Source: CAYMZZ01 sp964395095
GTDB lineage: Bacteria; Bacteroidota; Bacteroidia; Chitinophagales; Chitinophagaceae
Direction of reading: 5' to 3'
Length of the DNA stretch: 64,000 nt
Assembly (NCBI GenBank): GCA_964395095.1
Contig: CAYMZZ010000005.1
Span: forward strand, 1-64,000
Positions 16,557 to 23,220 of this stretch are shown piece by piece. The notes beneath the pieces are model-generated. The model was not told the DNA's origin and did no database searches. It saw nothing but the letters and a program-made list of their open reading frames with translations. The stretch's first letter is position 1. Each line of letters starts with the position of its first letter. The translations under genes and the position numbers were made by a program.

Positions 16557-17640
16557 ATGACAACAGAAAAATTACAGGATATGCGGTCCCGCATTGCCGG
16601 GATAAGGAGGTTTCTTTGACGTCGCTAACCGACGTGATAAGATAGAAGCCGATAAGCAGCTTTCGTTGAGTCCCGGGTTTTGGGACGACAATCAGCGTGC
16701 TACCGAAATACTGAAAAATATTAAGCTAAACGAGTTCTGGGTACGGTTGTTTGAAGAAACGGAAACAGCCGTAGAGGACTTCGCTGTGCTTTTCGAATTC
16801 TGGAAAGCGGGCGACGCCACCGAGGAAGAAACCAGGGAGGCATACGAAAAAGCCCTGGTAACCCTCGAAGATGCCGAGTACAAAGCTACCCTCAACGAAC
16901 CGGAAGACGAGCTCCCCGCCGTATTGCAGATCAATGCCGGTGCCGGTGGCACCGAAAGCCAGGACTGGGCAGAGATGCTGGCCCGGATGTACCGTATGTA
17001 TGGCGAAAAGCAAGGTTGGAAAGTGACCGAGCTGGATTGGGTTTGGGGCGATGGAGCAGGCATTAAAACAGCCACCCTCCAGTTTGAAGGGCCCTTTGCC
17101 TATGGCTTCCTGAAAAGTGAAAGTGGCGTACACCGGCTTGTGCGCATTTCACCTTTCGACAGCAATGCACGCCGGCACACCTCTTTCTGCTCCGTTTTCG
17201 CCTATCCCCTGGTGGATGACACCATTCATATTGATGTCAAGGATTCCGAAGTAAAAATGGAAACGGCCCGAAGCGGCGGCGCGGGTGGTCAAAACGTAAA
17301 CAAGGTGGAGACCAAAGTGATGTTGACCCACCTTCCCACAGGTATAGTGGTCGTGTGCCAAACAGAGCGTACCCAATTGGGTAACCGCGAGAAAGCGATG
17401 ACCATGCTGAAAAGCCGCCTTTATGAAGAAGAATTGCGCAAGCGCAATGAACTGAAAGATGCCGCTAACAGCAAGAAGAAAAAAATTGAATGGGGTAGCC
17501 AGATACGTTCCTATGTATTCCATCCCTATAAAATGATCAAAGATCACCGCACCGATTTCGAAACGGCCAATATTCAACCGGTAATGGACGGTGAACTGGA
17601 TGGGTTTATTAAGGCGTATTTGCTGGCGGATAAAGGGTAA
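16557..17640 (+). CDS. prfB: Peptide chain release factor 2 (programmed +1 frameshift)
   Basis: Releases finished proteins at UGA and UAA codons. The gene is in two frames: codons 1-20 run 16557-16616 and stop at an in-frame TGA (16617-16619). Skipping T16617 joins GAC at 16618 and gives 360 residues in all. The site is the classic one: an internal Shine-Dalgarno AGGAGG (16605-16610), then TTT CTT TGA C. After the shift the protein continues VANRRDKIEADKQLSLSPGFW. The codon-recognition motif SPF is in VRISPFDSNARRH and the catalytic GGQ is in SGGAGGQNVNK. The frameshift autoregulates RF2 level: low RF2 means slow termination at TGA and more shifting. An annotation starting at 16666 (TTG) would miss the first 36 residues. 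Confidence 0.97.
16605..16620 (+). other. RF2 programmed frameshift site
   Basis: AGGAGG spaced three bases from CTTTGAC, with the zero-frame stop TGA at 16617-16619. This is the conserved slippery CUU-UGA-C signal with stimulatory Shine-Dalgarno. Confidence 0.95.
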
Positions 17641-17764
17641 TGCCCAATTGGAGAATTTGGGAATTAGTAGATTTGCGTGATTTGTACTTTGTGAGGTGGA
17701 AAAAACCGATGTTTTGCGGTGATTTTCACAGGGTGGTGATGCATTGCCTTCGTAGATTGGAGCC

Positions 17765-18154
17765 ATGGGGATCATGGATAAGGATAATCTGATTGTGCGA
17801 TTAAGTTTTGAATTTTCATTACATATAATCGCATATGTGGAAGAGCTGAACAAGCAGAAGCAGTATGTAATCGGAAATCAACTTTTGCGCGCCGGAACAG
17901 GTATAGGGGCCTCTGTTTTTGAAGCTCAGAATGTCGAAAGCCTGGCGGACTTTATTCATAAAATGAAGGTAGCTGCCAAGGAAACGAATGAGTCAATTTA
18001 CTGGCTAGGTTTATGCAAGATGAGCGCAAACTTTCCTCCATGTGATTCACTTTTAGATGAGTCCAAAACTATTCAGGCCATTCTGTCAAAAATAATCGGC
18101 ACCAGTAAAAACAAACTGAATAATTCAGACACAACCCAACAGAAATCCAAATAG
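17765..18154 (+). CDS. Four-helix-bundle protein (S23/IVS family)
   Basis: 129 residues predicted all-helical. The family core is visible: LSFEFSLHIIAYVEEL, then QLLRAGTGIGASVFEAQNVESLADFIHKMKVA, then KETNESIYWLGL. The family was first found as proteins encoded in 23S rRNA intervening sequences, but free-standing copies like this one are common in Bacteroidota. Function is unknown. It stands between prfB and pruA. An in-frame ATG at 17774 (Met4) is an alternative start. It is followed by an octamer repeat array. Confidence 0.88.
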   Translation: MGIMDKDNLIVRLSFEFSLHIIAYVEELNKQKQYVIGNQLLRAGTGIGASVFEAQNVESLADFIHKMKVAAKETNESIYWLGLCKMSANFPPCDSLLDESKTIQAILSKIIGTSKNKLNNSDTTQQKSK

Positions 18155-18160
18155 ACAACT

Positions 18161-18192
18161 ACAAATTTACAAATTCACAAATCCACAAATTT
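18161..18192 (+). repeat. Octamer array ACAAATNN
   Basis: Four direct 8-nt units ACAAAT plus TT, TC, CC or TT, beginning six bases after the TAG stop of the four-helix-bundle gene. It belongs to the same class of degenerate short-word arrays as those at 2926 and 22828. Confidence 0.75.
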
Positions 18193-18216
18193 CTACCATT
18201 CATAAATCGGAACACC

Positions 18217-19845
18217 ATGCTTGTAGGTACTTTTTCCTTTCCGCTTCCCGCCAACGAACCCGTTTTGTCTTATGCGCCGAATTCGCCAGAGCGTAAGCGG
18301 CTCAAAGCTGTATTGGCCGAACTGAAGAAAAAAACGGCTGATATACCGATGTATATTGGTAATAAGGAAGTGAGAACCACCCAAAAAATGCCCATACATC
18401 CGCCGCATGAAAGGGCACATACCCTGGGTCATTTTTATATGGGTGATGAAAAGCATGTAAAGCAGGCCATAGATGCCGCGCTGGCGGCCAAAGATGCGTG
18501 GAGCAATATGAGCTGGGAAAACCGTGCGAATATTTTTCTGAAAGCAGCCGATCTGATTGCCACTAAATACCGGCCTTATATGAATGGTACTACCATGCTG
18601 GGCCAAAGCAAGAATGCTTACCAGGCGGAAATTGATGCCGCTTGCGAACTCATCGATTTTCTCCGTTTCAATGTGCATTTTCTCGACGAAATATACCGGC
18701 AACAACCCATTAGCGGACAAGGTATGCACAACCGTATGGAATATCGGCCGCTGGAAGGGTTTGTGCTGGCAGTAACCCCCTTCAATTTTACCGCTATTGG
18801 TGGCAACCTGCCTACTTCAGCGGCCATGTGTGGCAATACCGTGGTTTGGAAACCCGCCAATACCCAGGTTTACTCCGCCGCGATGTTTATGCAGATACTG
18901 AAAGAAGCGGGATTACCCGATGGCGTTATCAACCTGGTTTATGTGGATGGACCCACCCTGGGCCGGGTTTGCTTCGCGCATCGCGAATTTGCGGGCGTGC
19001 ATTTTACCGGATCTACCGGCGTATTCAATCAAATGTGGGAGACGATCGGGAAAAATATGGCCAGCTATCGCAGCTATCCCCGTATTGTAGGTGAGACCGG
19101 TGGTAAGGATTTTGTGATGGTGCATCCCAGCGCCGATACTGATGTAGTAACTACCGCCTTGCTCCGGGGCGCATTCGAATTCCAGGGACAGAAATGTTCG
19201 GCAGCTTCCCGTGCCTATATACCATCCAACCTGGCGGAGGAAGTGAAGAAAAAGCTGATCGCCGGGGTGAAGAAAATGAAAATGGGCAGCGTGGAAGACT
19301 TTTCCAATTTCATCAATGCAGTGATCGACGAAAAAAGTTTCGACAAGATCAGCGCATATATCGCTAATGCGAAAAAAGATAAGAAAGCGGATGTATGGGT
19401 AGGAGGAAAATGTGATAAAAAACAGGGTTACTTTATACAACCCACTGTTATAGAAGCCAAGGATCCGCATTATGTTACCATGTGTGAGGAGATATTTGGT
19501 CCTGTACTCACCGTTTATATTTATCCGGAAAAAGAGTTTGAAAAAACCCTGAAACTTGTGGATACCACATCACCCTATGCCTTGACCGGCGCCATCATTT
19601 CGCGCGACCGGCAGGCGATAGAACTGGCCACAAAGGCACTCCGGAATGCCGCGGGTAATTTCTACATTAATGATAAGCCCACGGGTGCGGTAGTTGGCCA
19701 ACAACCTTTTGGCGGAGCCCGGGCCAGCGGCACCAACGATAAGGCCGGATCCATCCTCAACCTCTACCGCTGGCTTAGCCCCCGAACTATTAAAGAAACC
19801 TATAATCCACCAACGGATTTTGCTTATCCGTTTATGGAGTTATAA
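18217..19845 (+). CDS. pruA: L-glutamate gamma-semialdehyde dehydrogenase
   Basis: Oxidises pyrroline-5-carboxylate (as glutamate semialdehyde) to glutamate with NAD, the last step of proline and ornithine breakdown. At 542 residues it matches the single-function enzyme of Bacteroidota. The NAD-binding region PFNFTAIGGNLPTSAAMCGN lies near residues 187-206. The general base is the Glu in VGETGGKDFV, and the nucleophile is the Cys in FQGQKCSAASRAYIP (near residue 328). PFGGARASGTNDKAG is at the C-terminus. No proline dehydrogenase is present in the window. The arginine deiminase/CtlX pair at 7-9.4 kb could feed it through ornithine. The stop codon TAA is the first unit of a long heptamer array. 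Confidence 0.96.
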   Translation: MLVGTFSFPLPANEPVLSYAPNSPERKRLKAVLAELKKKTADIPMYIGNKEVRTTQKMPIHPPHERAHTLGHFYMGDEKHVKQAIDAALAAKDAWSNMSWENRANIFLKAADLIATKYRPYMNGTTMLGQSKNAYQAEIDAACELIDFLRFNVHFLDEIYRQQPISGQGMHNRMEYRPLEGFVLAVTPFNFTAIGGNLPTSAAMCGNTVVWKPANTQVYSAAMFMQILKEAGLPDGVINLVYVDGPTLGRVCFAHREFAGVHFTGSTGVFNQMWETIGKNMASYRSYPRIVGETGGKDFVMVHPSADTDVVTTALLRGAFEFQGQKCSAASRAYIPSNLAEEVKKKLIAGVKKMKMGSVEDFSNFINAVIDEKSFDKISAYIANAKKDKKADVWVGGKCDKKQGYFIQPTVIEAKDPHYVTMCEEIFGPVLTVYIYPEKEFEKTLKLVDTTSPYALTGAIISRDRQAIELATKALRNAAGNFYINDKPTGAVVGQQPFGGARASGTNDKAGSILNLYRWLSPRTIKETYNPPTDFAYPFMEL

Positions 19846-19954
19846 GTTTTAAGTGGTAAGTTTTAAGTGATAAGTTTTAAGTTTTAAGTGGTAAGTTTTA
19901 AGTGGTAGGTTCTAAGTCTTAAGTTATTTATTGTAAGTAGTGGAGAGTAACGAC
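19843..19954 (+). repeat. Heptamer array starting at the pruA stop codon
   Basis: Sixteen 7-nt units in unbroken register. The first twelve (19843-19926) all begin TAAG or TAGG, and the first TAA is the pruA stop codon itself. The variable last three bases are TTT, TGG, TGA, TTC, TCT or TTA. Together with the inverted array at 19966-20063 and an 11-bp centre it makes up most of the 323-bp gap before the next gene. Confidence 0.92.
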
Positions 19955-19965
19955 GTCTCTTAGTA

Positions 19966-20063
19966 CTTGCAGCTTACCACTTACAGCTTATCACTTAAAA
20001 CTTAAAACTCAAAACTTAAAACTCAATACTCAAAACTTACAACTTACAACTCAAAACTGTCAA
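19966..20063 (-). repeat. Heptamer array, right half of the pruA pair
   Basis: Fourteen 7-nt units in perfect register. In plus-strand orientation each begins CTTA or CTCA except the outermost two (CTTG, CTGT). On the minus strand they read TAAG or TGAG plus three bases. It is complementary in kind to the array at 19843-19954. Confidence 0.92.
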
Positions 20064-20123
20064 TTCATCCAACTCGTCCGGCATTTCAAACGCCTGTCCA
20101 TTCTTTTCATCCGTTCAGACGCA

Positions 20124-20131
20124 TAGGTTTG
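20124..20131 (+). promoter_or_regulatory. -7 box upstream of the first beta-barrel gene
   Basis: TAGGTTTG matches TAnnTTTG. It gives a leader of about 30-37 nt before the ATG at 20169. Confidence 0.6.
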
Positions 20132-20168
20132 CATTCACAAAAAAACCAAACAATTAAATCATTTACAC

Positions 20169-20708
20169 ATGAAAAGAATTCTCTTAGCGATGAGTGTTAG
20201 CCTTTTTTCGGCTGTTGGATTTGCTCAGTCAGGTAATAATCAAATTGGAGTTGCCGCCAATGTTGCTTTCCCTACTGGTGATGCTTCCGACTTATACAAG
20301 CTGGGTCTGGGTGGTACAGTAAAAGGTCTTTATGGTATTGGCAGTGCGGGACAAATTACGTTTACTACAGGACTGATCAGCTTCTCAGCAAAAAGTGAGA
20401 TCAAAGAGGCACTGGATGCCGACAAAGTCAGCTCCAATATTATACCTCTGCTGGCTGGATATCGCCACAACTTTAGCGGATTTTATGTAGAGCCCCAGGT
20501 AGGTTATGCCATCCATAGCTCCAAAATCAAAGGAGGCCTGTTTGATGGCAGCGATTCAGAAGGTGCTTTTACATGGGCTGCGGGTGCAGGATATGTATTC
20601 AACAACATCGAAGTGGGTGCTCGCTACCAAAGCAGCCATAAAGACGGCACATCGTCTTCTTTCTTCGGTGTAAAGATTGGTTACCTGTTCTCCCTGGGCG
20701 GAAAATAA
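20169..20708 (+). CDS. Outer-membrane beta-barrel protein (OmpX-like size)
   Basis: 179 residues. A signal peptide (MKRILLAMSVSLFSAVGFAQ) is followed by alternating beta-strands ending in an aromatic-terminated last strand (FFGVKIGYLFSLGG), as expected of an eight-stranded barrel. It is a paralogue of the gene at 21763: both have AFPTGDASD/SLPIGDFSD, IIPLLAGYR/YIPILAGVR, GDSEGAFNY/SDSEGAFTW and a similar last strand. Function is unknown. It is followed at once by its own terminator. Confidence 0.85.
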   Translation: MKRILLAMSVSLFSAVGFAQSGNNQIGVAANVAFPTGDASDLYKLGLGGTVKGLYGIGSAGQITFTTGLISFSAKSEIKEALDADKVSSNIIPLLAGYRHNFSGFYVEPQVGYAIHSSKIKGGLFDGSDSEGAFTWAAGAGYVFNNIEVGARYQSSHKDGTSSSFFGVKIGYLFSLGGK

Positions 20709-20756
20709 TTCCCACGCGCTTTGAAAAACCATTTTTCGAAGTAGTCAACAAAAAAG

Positions 20757-20778
20757 CCGGGCCTTGCCCGGTTTTTTT
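20757..20778 (+). terminator. Rho-independent terminator
   Basis: CCGGGC-CTT-GCCCGG hairpin followed by seven T residues, 49 bp after the first beta-barrel gene. Strong intrinsic terminator. Confidence 0.92.
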
Positions 20779-20830
20779 GTTGAATATGTAAGAGACTGAA
20801 AAACTTGGAATAATGAACGAATATGTGTAA

Positions 20831-20864
20831 GTTTAGTGGGTCAATTCCTCTTTAACCACTAAAC
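20831..20864 (+). promoter_or_regulatory. Dyad symmetry upstream of the second beta-barrel gene
   Basis: GTTTAGTGG (831-839) and CCACTAAAC (856-864) are perfect inverse copies separated by 16 bp, eight bases before the ATG at 20872. A TAAGTTTA sequence at 20828 resembles a -7 box overlapping the left arm. It could be an operator or a hairpin in the leader. Confidence 0.55.
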
Positions 20865-20871
20865 ACTTGTT

Positions 20872-21501
20872 ATGAAAAAGCTTCTTCTTTCGATGGCAGT
20901 GTTACTATTTGTGGGCACTGCAATGGCGCAAAAGGATTCCAAATCATCATCCGGTTTTCGCTGGGGGGTAAAACTGGGCCCCAGTTTCGCCAGCATGGCA
21001 GGGGAGGATGCCGATCCCTCATCGGGGGAAAGCAAGAAAATGTTGCTGGCCTACCATATGGGCGTATTTGCCGCCCTTCAACTGAATTCGATTTTGTTTT
21101 TGCAGCCTGAAATCCTGTATGCCCGACAGGGGGTAAGATATAAGGAAGGCGATGCCAAGTTCACACTTTCCACGAATCATATTAACATACCAATTGCCTT
21201 GCGCATCCAGTCGCCAAGCGGCTTTTATGCAATTGTGGGCCCACAAGTGGGATTTACATTAAACGGGAAAGAGAAATATGAATACCAGGGTGACGAAGAA
21301 ACGGATGATGCCGAAGACCTGCGTTCAGTGATTTTTTCCGGTGTTATCGGAGCCGGATACGCGCTGCCCAATGGCTTTGGCGTTTATGGTCGTTATGCGC
21401 GGGCATTTAGCTCAGCTTATGATTTTGACGATCTGAAATTTTACCACAGCACCGTTACGCTTAGCTTTTTCTATATGTGGAATATGGCTAAAAAAAGATA
21501 A
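20872..21501 (+). CDS. Outer-membrane beta-barrel protein (PorT family-like)
   Basis: 209 residues with signal peptide (MKKLLLSMAVLLFVGTAMAQ) and the pattern of Bacteroidota 'outer membrane beta-barrel' proteins: FRWGVKLGPSFASM, LFLQPEILYARQGVRY, INIPIALR and YAIVGPQVGF. An acidic loop (about residues 143-155, DEETDDAED) is probably extracellular. Function is unknown. It is unrelated in detail to its two neighbours although of the same class. It is followed by its own terminator. Confidence 0.88.
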   Translation: MKKLLLSMAVLLFVGTAMAQKDSKSSSGFRWGVKLGPSFASMAGEDADPSSGESKKMLLAYHMGVFAALQLNSILFLQPEILYARQGVRYKEGDAKFTLSTNHINIPIALRIQSPSGFYAIVGPQVGFTLNGKEKYEYQGDEETDDAEDLRSVIFSGVIGAGYALPNGFGVYGRYARAFSSAYDFDDLKFYHSTVTLSFFYMWNMAKKR

Positions 21502-21522
21502 ACTTCTAAATCGAATGGTTGC

Positions 21523-21556
21523 AAAATCCCGGTGCTCTGAAGTACACCGGGATTTT
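21523..21556 (+). terminator. Terminator of the second beta-barrel gene
   Basis: 12-bp perfect stem AAAATCCCGGTG / CACCGGGATTTT with a 10-nt loop, ending in a T tract. The arms are symmetric (A/T ends), so it can also work in the reverse direction. Confidence 0.88.
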
Positions 21557-21762
21557 TGATTTTAGGAAGCCCAAATGGCGTGATGGAATACATTTTATTG
21601 CCGGATGCAGCAATACCATTTAGCGGGTATTTCAGCGCCAGTCTCGAGTATTTTTACGCATTTGAAATCTTTTAACAGGGGCAATGCTTTGAAATTCAGA
21701 ACCTTGATATTATGTTTACCCCCGATTTCATTTATTCACTCTAAACCACAAAAAACACAATT

Positions 21763-22287
21763 ATGAAAAAACTCCTTTTCCTGGCTGTAAGTTTCACTGC
21801 ATTGACTTTAGCAGCAAATGCTCAACCAAAAGAAGGCTTTAACCTCGGTGCTGGTTTGCGTGCATCATTGCCTATTGGTGATTTTAGCGATACCCATTCT
21901 TTTGGTATTGGCGCCGAATTACAAGGGGAATATGGATTTGCTGAGAATTTCTCCGGTGTTTTCACTACAGGTTATTCCAGTTTCTTTGGGAAAAAAATTG
22001 ATCTGGGTGGTGGAAACGAAGTTAAGCTGGATGCCGTAGGTTATATTCCAATCCTGGCGGGTGTGCGCTATTACGCTGCTCCCAGTTTCTTCATCGGTGG
22101 ACAACTGGGTTATGGTTTGCTTACCGGTAACGGAGATTCTGAAGGCGCTTTCAATTATCAGCCTCAGATTGGATACAACAGCGGAAGCTTCCAGGTAGCG
22201 TTGAACTATAATGCTCTTTCTAAAGAGGGCTCAACTATAAGCCACCTTGGTCTTTCAGCCATCTTCCTTTTTGGCGGTAGCAAGTAG
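21763..22287 (+). CDS. Outer-membrane beta-barrel protein
   Basis: 174 residues. Signal peptide MKKLLFLAVSFTALTLAANA, then an eight-stranded-type barrel ending LGLSAIFLFGG. It is a paralogue of the protein encoded at 20169, sharing the order of strands and the GDSEGAF motif. The leader of about 40-47 nt follows a TATGTTTA sequence resembling a -7 box. Function is unknown. Confidence 0.85.
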   Translation: MKKLLFLAVSFTALTLAANAQPKEGFNLGAGLRASLPIGDFSDTHSFGIGAELQGEYGFAENFSGVFTTGYSSFFGKKIDLGGGNEVKLDAVGYIPILAGVRYYAAPSFFIGGQLGYGLLTGNGDSEGAFNYQPQIGYNSGSFQVALNYNALSKEGSTISHLGLSAIFLFGGSK

Positions 22288-22302
22288 TAATTCTTCCCTC
22301 AA

Positions 22303-22345
22303 CCTAAAATAAAAGGCAACCTATCGGGTTGCCTTTTATTTTAGG
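22303..22345. terminator. Bidirectional terminator
   Basis: A 19-bp perfect stem (22303-22321 with 22327-22345) with a 5-nt loop, 16 bp after the third beta-barrel gene. The arms contain AAAATAAAA/TTTTATTTT, so it can terminate in both directions. Confidence 0.9.
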
Positions 22346-22385
22346 CCCTATCGGACGGCCCTCATATATGCCGCCCCTCCGGGGC

Positions 22386-22485
22386 NNNNNNNNNNNNNNN
22401 NNNNNNNNNNNNNNNNNNNNNNNNNNNNNNNNNNNNNNNNNNNNNNNNNNNNNNNNNNNNNNNNNNNNNNNNNNNNNNNNNNNNN
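22386..22485. other. Assembly gap of 100 N
   Basis: Exactly 100 undetermined bases inside the repeat cluster. The round number suggests a scaffold join of unknown true length. The number of repeat copies here is therefore not known. Confidence 0.97.
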
Positions 22486-22827
22486 TTGATTTGATGATTT
22501 GTCGTTCACATTTGTGGCCGCCCTGGCGGACGGCCCTCATATATGTCGCCCCTGCGGGGCTTGGTAGGGTGATTCATCGTTTGCGTTTCATTTTTGATAT
22601 ATAGGGTCGCTCTATCGGACGGCCCTCATTTATGCCGCCCCTGCGGGGCTTGATTTGATGATTTGTCGTTCACATTTGTGGCCGCCCTGGCGGACGGCCC
22701 TCATGTATTTCGCCCCTGCGGGGCTTGATTTGATGATTTGTCGTTCACATTTGTGGCCGGCCCTGGCGGACGGCCCTCATGTATGTCGCCCCTGCGGGGC
22801 TTGATTTGATGATTCATCTTTTGCGAT

Positions 22828-22918
22828 TCAAGCCTCACGATTCACGTCTCACGATTCACGCCTCACGTCTCACGATTCACGCCTCACGCCTCACGATTCA
22901 CGCCTCACGCCTCACGTT
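22828..22918 (+). repeat. Heptamer array TCACGNN
   Basis: Thirteen 7-nt units in perfect register: one TCAAGCC, then twelve TCACG plus AT, TC, CC or TT. On the minus strand each unit contains CGTGA. It is inserted between the fifth and sixth palindromic cores of the cluster. Confidence 0.9.
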
Positions 22919-23017
22919 CCATTCGGCCACCCTGGCGGACGGCCCTCATAAATGCCGTCCCTCCGGGGCTTGGTAGGGTGATTCATCGTTCACGTATCCA
23001 ATTTCCATTTTTACCCA

Positions 23018-23049
23018 CTTACAACTTACAACTCAAAACTTACAACTTT
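23018..23049 (-). repeat. Heptamer array, unpaired right-type
   Basis: Five units in register with CTTA, CTTA, CTCA, CTTA, CTTT anchors (minus strand TAAG, TGAG). No opposite array is seen to the left, but the left side contains the assembly gap. Confidence 0.75.
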
Positions 23050-23077
23050 CCTTGATTTTTGTCAAACAAATTGATCC

Positions 23078-23097
23078 TTAATTAATGACAATTGTCA
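23078..23097. promoter_or_regulatory. Two abutting palindromes upstream of the lectin-type T9SS gene
   Basis: TTAATTAA (23078-23085) is followed directly by the 12-bp perfect palindrome TGACAATTGTCA (23086-23097). They lie about 53 bp upstream of a TAGTTTCG -7-like box, a plausible place for an operator. No regulator can be assigned. Confidence 0.45.
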
Positions 23098-23149
23098 AAT
23101 AATCATAATTTAAGAGATTCCCCTTATAGCGAATCCGGGTGGCACCACT

Positions 23150-23184
23150 TAGTTTCGTGCATGATTCGAAGAACAATATTGTTC
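23150..23184 (+). promoter_or_regulatory. -7-like box and leader palindrome
   Basis: TAGTTTCG (23150-23157) resembles TAnnTTTG. In the resulting leader GAACAATATTGTTC (23171-23184) is a perfect 14-bp palindrome, 37 bp before the ATG at 23221. Confidence 0.5.
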
Positions 23185-23220
23185 TCGACAACCAATATCA
23201 TTTAAAAAGCCACCTCCATC

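Larger units (their letters stand above)
22351..22975. repeat. Cluster of palindromic ~75-bp repeats with assembly gap
   Basis: At least six copies of a 36-bp core, CGGACGGCCCTCAT-NTATG-NCG followed by CCCCTGCGGGGCTTG or a CCCCTCCGGGGC variant. Cores begin at about 22352, 22527, 22616, 22691, 22767 and 22936. Between several cores is a second conserved part (TTGATGATTTGTCGTTCAC then ATTTGTGGCCGCCCTGG), so full units are 75-76 bp. Each unit can form two hairpins, GCCGCC/GGCGG and GCCCC/GGGGC. This resembles REP/BIME elements; that is an inference. No transposase is nearby. The 22288-23220 gap holds this cluster, the TCACG array and two palindromes, but no gene. Confidence 0.85.

Noticed and set aside
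22351..22975. CRISPR-like look of the palindromic repeat cluster (36-bp core, ~39-bp 'spacers')
   Set aside because: The parts between cores are themselves repeated, not unique, copies vary in the core, and no cas gene is in the window.
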